From: Elmis aenea
Lineage: Eukaryota; Arthropoda; Insecta; Coleoptera; Elmidae
DNA: 64,000 nucleotides
Assembly (NCBI GenBank): GCA_947652605.1
Contig: OX393581.1
Location: forward strand, 50,801,924 to 50,865,923
Reading direction: 5' to 3'
Part shown: positions 23,345 through 35,056 of the stretch, piece after piece
How positions within the stretch are numbered: the stretch's first letter is position 1
Layout of the letters: every line of letters begins with the position of its first letter
Program-made: the position numbers and the translations under genes
The notes under the pieces: generated by a model
Database searches by the model: none
The model's input: only the letters and a program-made list of their open reading frames with translations
Told to the model about the DNA's origin: nothing

Positions 23345-23890
23345 AAAATTCAGTTTAAAAAGTCTAGATTGAGTTGCAAATCCTTTTCGCTTTTAGCTAA
23401 TAGCGCCACATCATCTGCAAAGGCTAGTTCTGTTAAGGATATTGGTTTTAGTTTACTCCAACCCCAGTAGGTTTTCTTTGTGTTTTGATTACATTCTTTA
23501 ATTATTTCATCCACAAGAATTATAAAGAGCAGTGGACTTAATGTGCCTCCTCGTCTTACTCCCACTGTTGTTATAAATTCCTGGGAACTGCTGTTATGGG
23601 TTCGCACATATCTACTACTCTAATATAAACTCTTGATGGCGTTTAATAATTCTTCTCCCACTCTACTTCGTTTCAATATCTTCCAGATCTTTTCCCTTGG
23701 CAATCTATCGAAGGCTTTAGACAGATCGATAAAGCACCAGTACACCACCTTGAATGTTCCATTGTGTTTTCACTTAACTATCTTAACGGAAAAATTAGAT
23801 CCTGCGTGCTTCTACCCAGTCTAAGCCACATTGCGCCTCTTCCAAACTCCTTTCAAAATGTTTTCTTAATCTCTCCTCTGAAATTCTTTC
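23345..23890 (-). pseudogene. RTE-like LINE, RT fingers-palm fragment
   Basis: The minus strand carries, in order, AQCG with a damaged fingers region, then AFDRLPREKIWKILKRS in pieces, ELLNAIKSLY, VRTHNSSSQEFITTVGVRRGGTLSPLLFIILVDEII, and an intact catalytic box LTELAFADDVALLAKSEKDLQLNLD. The GxRxGxxLSPLLF and FADD motifs identify the RT domain; FADD replaces the usual YADD. It overlaps in content with the copy at 19165 and is the same or a close subfamily. Frameshifts around 23620-23800 inactivate it. Confidence 0.85.
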
Positions 23891-24132
23891 ATATAATTTT
23901 TCTTTATATTTAATTGTCCTTTTTTACATTTATTATTACAAAAATCAAAATGTTCAAAATTTTGTAGGATCTTTATGTACAATGGTATATTTCCAAATCA
24001 CTCTTTATTGTATTTTTACAAATACAGCAACTTTTGAATGCCCACCAAAACTTTAATTTTTGTACTATTCGCAGCAGTACCTATTAGCATAAAAAACGGG
24101 TAGGTATTTTTTACATGATTTATCTTGTCTTC
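23891..24132. other. Unannotated spacer
   Basis: Nothing recognised. Confidence 0.4.
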
Positions 24133-24140
24133 GATTAGAT

Positions 24141-24197
24141 CAGCGGTTCCCACCTTTTTTGACTAACGAAAATAGAACACCCGGTTGGGAACCTCTG
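24141..24197. mobile_element. 57-bp hAT-type MITE with 8-bp TSD
   Basis: The ends CAGCGGTTCCCA and TGGGAACCTCTG are inverted repeats with one mismatch. Perfect 8-bp direct repeats GATTAGAT flank them (24133-24140 and 24198-24205). Eight-base duplications and CAG-starting termini fit hAT-family MITEs. It is close to the minimum size possible for a mobile unit. Confidence 0.85.
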
Positions 24198-24205
24198 GAT
24201 TAGAT

Positions 24206-27004
24206 GGACAATCTTAACACCTACTTAAAAAAAGTCTTAATTTTCCTTCTAGCTCAATAAATACCATTTCCTTTAACTCTAGCTGAATAAATGCAGTTGC
24301 TTGTGTATTAATTTTCGGCTATAAGTTTTCAATTTTTTTCTCTTTGGTTCCGAGTTTGGTTTGTTTTACTACTGCAAAATTTTCCTTTGTCTGTAACAAT
24401 ATTCTCGCTAACAAATTAGCTACTAAATGAACTCAACTAACATAAAGTGTGCCTGAGATGGTTTCTTGTTCCTCTGGGCAATTGTTTTCGGAAACTTTTG
24501 TGTTGCGTTTTGTTTATGTCCGTGTAATTACGCAATTCGCAAAATAGGTCTCGGCTTTTTTATTGCATAATGCAGTGTAACTAGAGACCTAAAAACCGGC
24601 CTCTCTTACCCCATACAGAGGTTGAACCTTACTTGAACTTTCTAGAGGAAGTTCATCTCGGATACAAACAGCCCTTTTCATGCATTTTCTGTTTTTCGCT
24701 TAAGTTCTTTGACGAGAATGGAGCCCGAAGAAAGAAAGCTTGTTACTTTTCATTTGAATGTATTTCATGAATTGCGTTAAAATAATTTGTTAAGTTGTTG
24801 CTGCTATGAAATGAGTCCATTGATGTAAATATGATTGAACATTTCCTTCGATTTGGTAAATATTTTAAATTGCTTTGCTTCCGGGACAACTTCCGAAAAG
24901 TGTCTAAACCTTTGCTTGCAAAGAAAATGTTGGGAGTATCGACGCAAAGTACAAACTTTATACCTTTAAGCTTGTTACATGTTTAATTTTATCTTTGACT
25001 GTTTTAAAGCAACCTTTTTTATACACACCTTTTATTAAGAGAGTTATTATTAAATACTAAGTTGTTGTAATGATGGTGGAAGCACAGAAGAAGACGAACA
25101 AACAAAATACTTGCAGTTTAGTGTAATCCACCCGTTGTGTTTTCCATATTTTATGTTTTAAATAAGTTGGCGCGTGATATATTTTATGTGTAATTTCACA
25201 AAAATTTGCATACCAGCAGTTTCGCTAAATTTGATGTATTCGCGGAAATTACAAATGTTTGTGCTGAAATACACGTTCTGAATTCGTGTATTTCACAGTT
25301 TCCTGGAAACGAAGTTTTGTATTGTTGAATATCGTTGCGTTTCGTTATAATTTTGAATGCTTGAGCAGCAAATTCTCATTTTTTAAAATAGTTGTTGAGT
25401 ATAAAGTCCTTTTTAGACTATACTAATTTGTAGTTGTTTTTTCGTTTAAGAAAATTGCATAGAATTTTTATATAAAAACCTCTTTCAAGAGTTTAGCATG
25501 GAAAATATGAACCATTCACATGGTACTATTTTTTGATAAAAAAATCTAGGAGTAATATATTTTGGTTGTTTTTTAGTAACTTTTATTATATTTTGTTGGA
25601 AACTTGAGTAACCATGTCAAATGTATGTTCTGTGGTCAAATGTTTATTTATATTTTGATGTGTATTTGTGTATGGGTGCTTTTAGGACCAGGTATTCGGT
25701 TTTCACCCGGAGTCTCCGGGTTTTAACATCGTTTCTCCGGGCTTAGGGCTTTATTATGATTCCCCCGGGTTTCGTAATAGTACCAAAAATTAACTTAACC
25801 GAAAAAACATTACCCATACAGAAAACTGTATCAAAGCGGGTTTACATAAATTAAAATCTGCTCACCCTAGTGTTTATACAATACATAATTACAAATGAAT
25901 AGAAAAGTACTACTTAGGGCTGCAGTGCCATTAATAATGTTACTAAACAATTAATAACGAACGGATTTTATTTCAGTTAACCTAACCCATAAATGACAAG
26001 TGGTCAGAAACAATTACAGTAGAATACGCATGCGCGCATGCTAAATATTGGTTGCGATTAGAACATGTTCTATTTTCGCACGATTTTTTCGTTCAAGATT
26101 TTTAATTTTTGATTTACACGGTAATATAAAATCGTATGCAATTTCCTTAAACGAAAAAATAGTATTGTATAAAACAGACTTAAGGGACAGTTGCCTAATA
26201 TGCATCTTAACGTAATCAATTTCTTTCAATTTGATACAAAATGGCGCGGGGTAACGGGAGATTATGATTTGTTCATAGTTTAAGGGATTACCTGTTATTT
26301 GCAATTCAGTTTTGTGCTCTATAACTCATACATTTTGAAAACGACATTGAAATATAAGCGACAACAGTTGACTGCAATAAAAGCCACATATTCCATAACA
26401 TAAATGACTGTGTTTGTTAGCAATAATCGTAATGCATGCTGCTCAATTTGACGTGCCGTTAATTGAAATCCATGCAAATACGCATTATAACCATTTATCA
26501 GGCGCAAACATTCGGAGATGCATGTAGTTGAAAACAGTCGGCCATTATTGTCCACTGCAGAAACATTATTTTGTAATTGGTTTCCGTTGTACTTGTACCG
26601 GCGTATTGTGTTCACTTTGTGCTCTCATCGACAGTCCAACAAAGCTCTCATGCATACGAAATTATCTGACCTTTAAATTAGAACGGGATACGGCATAATG
26701 GCGCTAATTTAAAATTCTTTGATAACGCGTTCGGTTCGTCTCGGCCTATTTTAAATTTTAATTATGAGTCGAATGAAATTCCTGCAACACTCGAATGGGG
26801 ATGTCGTTTTAATGTGAAGAATAATTTTTGAGACTCCTTGAATTTTTGTCAATGTATTTGTTTAATGTGAAGAAGCGAAGGGGAAGAATTTAATTTTATT
26901 TACGTGCTATGGTTTACAAGAAGATTCAGAGTAAACAGGATGGTGGTCGTGCGTCTTTAGTTTTTAAGATTTTGCTTCGTGGCGTAATTTGTCTATAAAT
27001 ATAG
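24206..27004. other. Unannotated intronic DNA
   Basis: No convincing gene. A short inverted motif set (GGTATTCGG, CCGGAGTCTCCGGG, GGTTTCGTAATAGTACC) lies at 25690-25790. Minus-strand open frames at 26041-26615 have no recognised domain and are probably chance, although this stretch has a somewhat less biased composition. Confidence 0.4.
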
Positions 27005-27560
27005 AAGCGATTTTGTTACAGCAACCGCCGGCACCGTTTTTGGCAGCCTAGTTTCCATTTCTTGCATCCAGTCTTCTGTTGTGAGGGCTTAAATTTCCAT
27101 TGCTTCTTCAACCTCGTTTGTCCATGTTCTTCTTGGTCTTCCTTTCTTTCCGCGATTTGGTGAATGCCTTTTTAACATTATACTTGACCATCGTGTTTCA
27201 TCCATTCTCTGGATATGTCCGTACCATTTTAAGCTTTTGGCTTCAATGGTCTCAATTGTATCAATATAAATTCTCATTTTCCTTTAATTTCAGTATTTCT
27301 TACCCTAGCATCCTTAGTGAGTCGACAGCATCTTCTCCAATAGTTCTTTTCTATTGCCCGTATCTTAAAAGCGTCCTTTTTATTAATTATCCATACCTCG
27401 GATCCATAAATAGCAATACTTTCTAGAATAGTTCTGAACATTCTTATTTTTGTGTTCTTATTCCAGAGTATACCATGCAGCTGTAGATACAGCTTGTGCA
27501 ATTCTGCTACACATTTCTTTTCATTGCGGCCATCATCTGATAGTTTCACGTCTAAGTATA
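27005..27560 (-). pseudogene. LINE RT C-terminal region, second family
   Basis: Minus-strand frames read KLSDDGRNEKKC...LHKLYLQLHGILWNKNTKIRMFRTILESIAIYGSEVWIINKK...RAIEKNYWRRCCRLTKDARVRNTEIKGK, then after a frameshift near 27280, SLKWYGHIQRMDETRW...RGKKGRPRRTWTNEVEEAMEI. The order (thumb with YGSEVW, EKNYWRRxxR, then WYGHxxRM and GRPRxTW) is the C-terminus of an endonuclease-RT LINE. It differs clearly from the 70/19165 family. Confidence 0.85.
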
Positions 27561-27790
27561 AGCACTTGTGTGTTTAATATCTCGGTTGGTCCTGGCTGCC
27601 TCCGCTATTTTCTTCCATTCTTTCCTATCTTTGCATTGCGATTTCCAGTCATTTATTCTCAATGCCTTTGTATCTTCCTCCAGGACGTCTCTCCATCTTT
27701 TCATTGGTCTTCCCTTGTTCCTGGGCCAAACAGGAATCTATTGTGTTATCCTCCTGATCATGTATCTTAAGTCTATATTTGAGATCAAAA
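27561..27790 (-). pseudogene. LINE 3' terminal fragment (GRPMKRWRD type)
   Basis: The minus strand encodes WPRNKGRPMKRWRDVLEEDTKALRINDWKSQCKDRKEWKKIAEAAR. This is the basic end of another LINE ORF. It abuts the preceding fragment directly, suggesting one LINE landed beside or in the other. Confidence 0.8.
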
Positions 27791-28454
27791 ACTACTCACA
27801 CCTTCGTCTATTATTTTGTAAGATAAGATGTAACAATACTTTAAATGCTTTATATCGCATAAGTTAAAGAATACATGTAGAAAAGGACCTTTTGAACCTT
27901 TCTCCAACTAGGATGAATTCTTGTTTACAAATCAAAATACTTCTGCATATCTTCGAGTTTATTTATTCAGCGCACTATATATTTATTTTCATTATAATGG
28001 CTATCCATTTGAGTATTAACATATTGCAGATATAATTTGATCTTACTTAGCTACTTGAAAGGATGGCATTGGATTACGCTGTTGCTTCTAATATCTGCAG
28101 TTTCGGCGCTCTACTGCTTTTCCCCTCGCGTCTATTGAATATATTATTGGTGTTTACGTTCAAAGCGATTTGTCTATAAAGAGATAGCGATTTGTCTCTT
28201 GTACAAAGCAACTGAATTACACCATAAGCCATAAAGCTCAAGTTTCAGTGTTAACTACAATTCGCAGTACGGAGTTTCAGCTCTTTGTATCCAACGCGAG
28301 CTACCGTATTTGATCATTGCTATACTTACGTTTAAACTTAACAGCTGAAACGTATTACGTAGAGGCTTAGAGCGATCGATTTTAAATATAATTTTGAAAT
28401 CAAAGTTGGATCGAACACTACAGAAAAACTTTGAATAGAATGGTAGGATTTAGC
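27791..28454. other. Unannotated DNA
   Basis: No gene or repeat recognised. Confidence 0.4.
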
Positions 28455-28590
28455 TTGTGAAACAGGCCTTCGTGCCGTACTTTATCAAAGGCCTGTGCCA
28501 CATCCAGAAAGATGGTGGAACAGACTTTTTTTCAATGACTTCTCAATGATGTCCATGATCTTATGGACCTTCTCCATGGTTTGAAAATTA
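28455..28590 (-). pseudogene. Jockey-clade RT motif A fragment
   Basis: The minus strand reads TMEKVHKIMDIIEKSL, a frameshift, then STIFLDVAQAFDKVRHEGLFHKLNP. The jockey consensus is TxEQVHRITxxIExSLExK..CSTIFLDVAQAFDKVWHEGL, so this is the RT A box with its first catalytic Asp (FLDV). Both ends are truncated. Confidence 0.85.
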
Positions 28591-29441
28591 CAGATAAAAC
28601 AACAGAATATAAAGTGAATTAAAATACTCCTATAACATTTAAAAAGATAGAATTCCCATGCAAACTTTGAAGTACACATTAAAAGGAAGGTAATTAATGG
28701 AAACCTGAGGATGATATTTTGAATCTGAAACAGGCTATCAATATTAAACCTGGAAAGATAAAAGAAAAAGAAGAAAAGGCCGAGAGCATTAATTTTAAAC
28801 ATAATTTTAACCATTATTATAGCATAATAAATTGCTTTTTATTTTGACCAGCTCCTACGAAAATTAATTCAAGATTAATATTCATAGATAACATGCAATT
28901 ATGGTTAAGAAAATGAAGAAGTGGTAATTATTCATCGTTCAAGTAAAATTGATGTGGTTTAATTGCCTGTTATTCTGTAGACATGTACTATTTTAATCAA
29001 TCGTATGTGGCGAGTGTACAAGTATAAATCTCGCGCTAATTAAGTGCTCCTTCATGATCTAAGCAATTTACTCTGCTCTACAAGTTTATGTCTGCACACA
29101 GTGTACACAATTGTGGTTGAGATACAACAGTTGGTATGATTTCATCACAGTAAATATATAACGCGAGGTCTGTAAAATAGGAGAATGTTTTGTGTGTTGA
29201 TTCGTGTAATTTATTGCTTAAATATTAGCTAGAACAACAGATTATATTTAAGGCTGACCCAGAAACTTTATGAACTTTACTTAATAGGTAAAAACGTAGT
29301 AAAAGTTTTGTTTGGTAATAATGGTTACTGAGGCATATTTTTGATTTTTTTTTTAATGCAAGGCCTTTTAAACGGAAATTAACAGCAAACATCTAAACAT
29401 TCACTTCAATAATCTTATTATTTAAGTAGATATGTATGTGT
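28591..29441. other. Unannotated DNA
   Basis: Nothing recognised. Confidence 0.4.
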
Positions 29442-29760
29442 TGTGACGGACTGTACTGTACATAAGCCGCACTGTTCGAGAAGAGTACTCATAACTGTTA
29501 TGTGTGTATTGTTTTTAATTCTGGCTCGTGATCGTCTTTGTAATGTGGTTGGACCCTCAAACGTTATTTTATGTAGGACCCAGGTCTATAACAATTATTA
29601 CACAGTAAGAAACAAATAAAACACAACAATTTTAACAACAAACTCCTGTATTTTTCGACCGGCTGTACATTTCTCAGTGGTTGGTTCTTAGCTACCCCAG
29701 CGCGTCTGTCCCAAGATTTTGGTTCCTGATGCTCGCTCTTTTTTATTGTAGTTGCATCTT
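29442..29760. repeat. LTR-like repeat, copy 1
   Basis: Starts TTGTGACGGACTGTACTGTA and is collinear for ~310 bp with the copy at 45158. Shared landmarks are GGTTGGACCCT(C/T)AAACGTT, ACAATTATT(A/G)CACAGTAAGAAAC, AAATAAAACACAACAATTTT and CGGCTGTACATTTCTC. A TG start and an internal AATAAA suit a solo LTR, but no TG...CA pair, primer site or coding region is visible. A large minus-strand open frame across it is uninformative. Confidence 0.6.
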
Positions 29761-30605
29761 TGTCATCCTTTCCTATAAACACATATTTGTGCGAGTAGTG
29801 TGTTCCACTTATGATGTACAACTTTATCAACAAATCGTTTGTTAATTGACGAAACCCAAATGCTGGCGTTGTAGGACCCAAGTTATGACCGTAATATTTT
29901 AACGTCAACGTGTTTTACTAAAGTTGAAATCCTCATAACTTGGCTCTTTTGAGTAACTGATGCATCAGCATTTGTTGCAATGATTCATTTAAAAGTAAAT
30001 GAAATACCATTGAAGTAAAATAAAATAATTGATCGCAGGCGGGGTGTCACAGTTTTAAGCAAAGGAAAAAATAACACGCTGTGAGGGGATAATGCCAAAG
30101 GATTTTATTTTGTATGGTTATTTTAACTGCCCTTAAAGTATTTTATTTAAAAATTAAAGGTTTCCAATTTAACTAACAATAAAATAAATTAAAGTTGTTT
30201 AATAAATGTACCACAATAATGTCACCTTTTAATTTAATTTGTGCAAAATGCGCCATAAGCTTTTTAATTTCCGTATTAAAATGTTTATAGTCTTTAGTTT
30301 CATAGGTAATAAATTTGACCACGTGTTGCCGTTTAGTATGGCTGGTTGTTAATTACATTATGAACCTATAATAATAATAATTTTATTATGTACTAGCCTT
30401 TTATCGTAAATTTGGCGCCTCGATTTTAACTGCTACAACTTATTTAACCTCTACTTTATAATAACAGAACTCAATTCTATATTATTGTTATGTTAGTTTA
30501 TACGTTTGCTGCAGCAGACGAATTTGTACTAACTCATGAACTAATACATGAACATATATATGTGTCAACTACATAAATGAAGAATCACTAGTAGAAATGT
30601 TAGAC
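29761..30605. other. Unannotated DNA
   Basis: No gene seen. May include internal or flanking sequence of the LTR-like repeat, which cannot be delimited from two copies. Confidence 0.4.
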
Positions 30606-30607
30606 TA

Positions 30608-32077
30608 TACCTTTTCAAGTTCAAATTGGCACTAATCAAAATCAAATTGGCACTAATCCAAATCAAATTGGCACTAATCCAAATCAAATTGGCACTAATC
30701 AAAATCAAATTGGCACTAAACAAATTCAAGTTGACATTAAATAATTTTAAATTAGCAGTATCATACGATTAAATAGAACTAAGTAAATAATGTTATTTAT
30801 ACTATATTTTAAAACAATAACATGGGCATATTAAATAAACAACATTTGCTAAATTATTAATTAGAAAATAATATTCTCCACATTTAATGCTGCTGGAATA
30901 TATCTTTGAATATGGGCTATGAATCTTGCACAATTGGCCACATTGATTGTGTAAATATGATTCTGAACAATATTTTCTAACCGGCGCATTCTGTATTTAG
31001 TTTGGGTGATATTATGCCGATCTTCTCCTGCTAAAACATCTCTTAGGTTATCTGCCAAATCTGATTTTACACTAGCCTTTAATACATACATACCATGCTT
31101 GCTCAATCGGATTTAACATGGGACTGTATGGACTAAGTCTATGGTGAAAAAATTCCTCTTCTGCAAAAACTTCTTCAATAGAAGAATGGCAAGGTGCATT
31201 ATCTATAACCATAACTACTGGTTCTTGGTATATATTTTGGGCGTTTCTCAAACACTGTTTCACAAATTCGTTTGCTTCTGGTTTTTTAAATGATCCCCGT
31301 CTTAGCTCATAATGTATTAGACCAGAAATACCTATGCATCCAATAAGATGTATATTTGCGCCTCGGCTACCAGCTGCTACAAATGTACATCGACTTCCTT
31401 TCTTAGAACGTCCTTGCGACCGCGAAATAAACATATTAAAATTAGTTTCGTCAAGATAAATTATTGGCAAATTCTCTGCTTGAAGATTAAGTAATGTTCT
31501 TACATAGTCTAACCTTTTTGTTTTATTGTCTATACTGTTGGCTCTTTCTGGCTCTCGATGTACTTGTTTTATTGTATACATAAGACCATCGAGGTGTTGA
31601 CGAATACATTCTTTACTGACATTAATTTCATATGATTGTAAAATCTTTTCTTTTAATTGCTGGAGAGTTATCTTTGGATTTCTTTCAATTTCATTTTTAA
31701 AAAAACGACGATGTTCGTCTGTGATTTTAACTCTGCGTTTACCTCCATGCTGTTTCTCTGGAACGTCTTGATTTTTCACCCATCTATACGCCGTTCTTTT
31801 TGAAACTCCGAGAACATTTGCAAGATTGCGCCAATCCCCGTTAGAATTATAAACAGCGCAAATTTGTATTTTTCGGTTTACGGCGTCAACTTTTTTTATA
31901 TAAGGCATTATGAGAACGTGGAAGGGTTCTTTTAAGATGTTAATTTGAGTTAACAATTAAATTATTTAATGTCAACTTGAATTTGTTAATTGTCAACTTG
32001 AATTTGTTTAGTGCCAATTTGATTTTGATTAGTGCCAATTTGATTTTGATTAGTGCCAATTTGAACTTGAAAAGGTA
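30608..32077. mobile_element. IS630-Tc1-mariner-type transposon with repeat-array TIRs
   Basis: Ends are TACCTTTTCAAGTTCAAATT and its inverted copy, flanked by TA (30606-30607 and 32078-32079). Each terminus is extended by tandem ~21-bp units CAAATTGGCACTAATCAAAA: about five at 30620-30720, and three inverted units plus diverged units at 31965-32060. The transposase lies inside on the minus strand. TA duplication and a DDE-type transposase place it in the IS630-Tc1-mariner superfamily. The length (1470 bp) is normal for a full element. Confidence 0.85.
30861..31908 (-). pseudogene. IS630/Tc1-type DDE transposase, one 4-bp frameshift
   Basis: The likely start is the ATG at 31908 (MPYIKKVDAVNRK), although an earlier ATG exists at 31956. 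Residues ~1-60 form a helix-turn-helix (WRNLANVLGVSKRTAYRWV); a KxTLQQLKEKI region follows. Then comes the DDE domain: IYLDETNF (first D), VVMVIDNAPCH (second D) and SPYSPMLNPIEQAW (E), with 32 residues between the second and third. The frame breaks right after PIEQAW at about 31080-31090, where TATG is duplicated; the rest continues in another frame (VLKASVKSDL...VENII) to 30861. Removing 4 bases restores a length divisible by three (~347 codons). The triad is intact, so inactivation looks recent. Confidence 0.9.
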
Positions 32078-32079
32078 TA

Positions 32080-32879
32080 GTTTGGAGACTGCCGATTTTT
32101 CGCCGCTAGCAATCTTATTTATTTATTTCTACTGACGATAAGAAAAGAGTCTGGTTTCTGGTCTAGCATTTTCCTTAGGGATTCTTTGGAAGAAAAAAAA
32201 ATGAAGTTGTTTTTTATTGAATTGACATACATAAATTAGTCACTTGAGTTTTTATCAAGTAATTTTAAAGGCCTAAGATGTTGCTTGCAAATTTATTCTA
32301 TAAGGCGAAGTAGTATTTGGAGTTTGGAATAGCATTAAAAAAATTAAAGCACGCTGTTTTAATATCATTATGTTGGAGCATAATTTCTTGATGAATGGAA
32401 TGGATTTAACTGAATTTCTTGATTGAAGTGGATCCTGCTTTATTTTATTGAGTGTTCTGAAAGCAACTCCTGTAAAAAATGCATTAGTGCTGAGTGATTT
32501 TTGGTGTAGGAATTTTACATTAGAGAAATAAATTATTGAAGATGTTCTCTAAAGTAGCGTTAATTCGTAAGTTTGTAGTCACTTAATCTTATTGTGGGCC
32601 CGATGCCGGCAAATGCAGTTGCCAACTTTACTACCACTTCTTAAGTAATTGTACCCACAACTTTGGTTTTATTCTGTGATTATTTTTAAGAATTAAAGTT
32701 CTTACTAAAATCTTTTTTTGTGAGTTAATTGTAGCACAATTGTGAATTTATCGACAAGATCAAATTCGGATAATTGTTAAGGTCTTTGCTTTAGTTTTTA
32801 GACAAAAGTTATGGAGTATGATTTAAAATATCTTTTTTTTTTAATTTGTACCCTAGTAGAGTTTATGGCAATGCAATCT
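32080..32879. other. Unannotated DNA
   Basis: Nothing recognised. Confidence 0.4.
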
Positions 32880-33125
32880 GCTCTTTAAGACCAATATTCT
32901 ATATTGTTTCTTCCTACTGCTAAAATAGTCGTGTCGCTAGGGTATTGTTTTCTAACTTTGGAATATCACAAGTATACAATAGGTATAGGACCGGACCTAG
33001 TACGCTTCCTTGTGGAACTCCTGCTTTAATTTCTTTAAGTTCTGAATAAGATTCTTCTAGCTTTATTCTGAAGTGTCTTTCTGAGATGTACGACTAAAGA
33101 ATTTGGGAGTATTGTTTTGGGAGTT
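32880..33125 (-). pseudogene. Jockey-clade RT motifs B-C fragment
   Basis: The minus strand reads LPKQYSQIL, SYISERHFRIKLEESYSELKEIKAGVPQGSVLGPVLYLLYTCDIP, then a damaged catalytic box where (A)DDT is partly deleted, followed by TTILAVG. AGVPQGSVLGPxLYLLYTxD is the jockey B motif. Two stops and the lost DD make it inactive. It could come from the same family as 28455-28590. Confidence 0.85.
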
Positions 33126-34445
33126 TAAAATATGTCAACTTTTTCTTTTTTATGTTAAGAATCAGCATAAAATTTAGTAACTCTGTCAAAACTAAACCTC
33201 CACGTTATCTGTTGTAATAAGCGAGATCCCCAATCTGTATACAAACTATTTAATTTAGTCATAATAAGACATTCAAAGAGTAAACTTAATCTGTTTTACA
33301 GAAATCTATTCATGCTCTACTTTGCTGCAGCTATACAACTTCAAAGTTTAAAAACTGCACATTTAATGCATCTTACGTTACAGTACAGATTTCAGTTCTG
33401 CAACAAATATTCTATTCAACCAGTAATTGTATACAAAACCTTTTATTACATTGAATGCAAGGAACATCATTAAAATATACGCTTTCATAAATTGCAAGAT
33501 TTCCGCAACAGGAATTCTATTCTATTTTTCATCCATTTTTTATTTAGTTCCCAATACATACAGCCACCGACTCAAATCATATAACTTCGTCTCTTAATTT
33601 TTTAAGTTGATATTACGAGCTTATTTTGAGAAAACCAATAAATTTTTAATGGTCTATGTGTCCCTACGGCCAAATAAAAGTAGTTTAGAAGAAGTTTTAA
33701 ACTTTCTTGTTTTCAATTTTCGCATTTATTATAAGTTATTGAACATTGTCATAGTTACGGTCCATATCACAAGATTAAAACCAATATTTATAAGTTCTCT
33801 ACTTTCAAAGCAGAGCAAAATTGTGCCCAGGGGTGCAGTTGTCAATACTTCAGTAATTATCTGTAAACGTGCTTTGTATTTCGATCTCAGCTTGCAAAAA
33901 CGAATCGAACTTCCCGTCTGTTCTCAGTCTCCGTGAAGGTAAATTAGCCCTTTTACATTTTTGTGTCGCCTGCTTCGCCATTCGTATCCGTGTCAAACGG
34001 AGCGAAAAGGAGATGTCCCGAAGTTCCTAACTTCGACTGGATCATTTATTTATTTATTACCCATAAAACGGAGGTCCTGGGAACTAAGAATTATAGCCGA
34101 CGCCATAATTTTTCGATCATGAGATTGATACTTAGTGTTAAATATATTATCCTGCTGGTTATGGGTGAATTTATAACTTTGAAATGTTTTAAAGAAGTTC
34201 ATCTGTTGTAAAGGCTTGTGAGAAACTGCTGTAAATAAATTGTGTTTTGCAAGAAAATATATAATATTTGCTATTAAATAGTTTACTGGGTTTGTTATAA
34301 AATTATAGAGGTTTAATATAAAATTTATTGTATGTGTTATAATAGATATTTTAATTTGCTATAACTAAAATATGCAAACCATAAAAAGTACAATCTTTGC
34401 AATACATAACAATACTGACCTCAGTGTGATTCAGGTATTCATTTA
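33126..34445. other. Unannotated DNA
   Basis: Open frames at 33607-33936 and 33963-34211 have no recognisable domain and are probably chance. Confidence 0.4.
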
Positions 34446-34996
34446 GTGTTCAGCTCTGAAAACAGTGAAGTTACTCTATATCGATCTAATCTTCCACATA
34501 ATCACAATAAGCTTTCAAACTTATCTAAACATACGTTAAGTGAAATGAAAAGACTGTTTGAAACGATACCAGAACTTAACAAAAAGAAATATATTGGAAG
34601 GTCTGGCTCAAAAAAGGATTTTAATTACCCACAAAAATTCAGTTAAATAGCTACCTGCAATATTTGAGAGATGAAAAGTTTGGCCAAACGAACATTTCAT
34701 TTGGCGGGCTAATTGGAAAAGAAGGTTTTGGAAAACGTTGTTGTACCTGAAGATGATTTTAAGCCATTTATTGTCCCCTATGAGATTTGTTACGATAATA
34801 ATGAATTTAGATTTGTTATGTCGTCAAAAAAGCTTTTACAACATGCATTACTGTCTGCACATATACATGCAGATAAAACTAAATTGGCACGGATTTCCGG
34901 TTTTGGAATTGCAGTTTGTAGTTCAGAAACAAGAGAAAATTTTAGATTCGTCTTTAGCTCCAAGATTGGTGTTATTAAAATACTTGAAAACCTGAC
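34446..34996 (+). pseudogene. MULE transposase relic
   Basis: The frames read VTLYRSNLPHNHNKLS (end of a FLYWCH-like finger, HNH), SEMKRLFETIPELNKKKYIGRSGSK, then EDDFKPFIVPYEICYDNNEFRFVMSSKKLLQHALLSAHIHADKTK, and after a shift of frame LNWHGFPVL. The phrase FRFxMSSKxLL...IHADxTYKLxWxGFPVL is typical of MULE transposases from insects, around the first catalytic Asp of the RNase H-like domain (HAD). At least two frameshifts and the missing remainder make it a relic. Its N-terminal finger links it functionally to the FLYWCH element at 20074. Confidence 0.75.
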
Positions 34997-35056
34997 CTAA
35001 TTTGACCTAGCGTAACCTAACCTGACCTGCCTGACCTGACCTTACCTGACCTGACC
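34997..35056. repeat. TGACC/CCTGA-rich simple repeat
   Basis: About ten variants of TGACC/TAACC. The CCTGA register is the complement of TCAGG, the telomere repeat of Tribolium and many other beetles, but the run is irregular. Confidence 0.5.

Noticed and set aside
26041..26615. Two minus-strand frames as a host gene
   Set aside because: No splice logic, no domain, different frames.
29564..29908. 114-codon minus-strand frame
   Set aside because: Lies mostly within the LTR-like repeat, no domain, not conserved in the copy at 45158.
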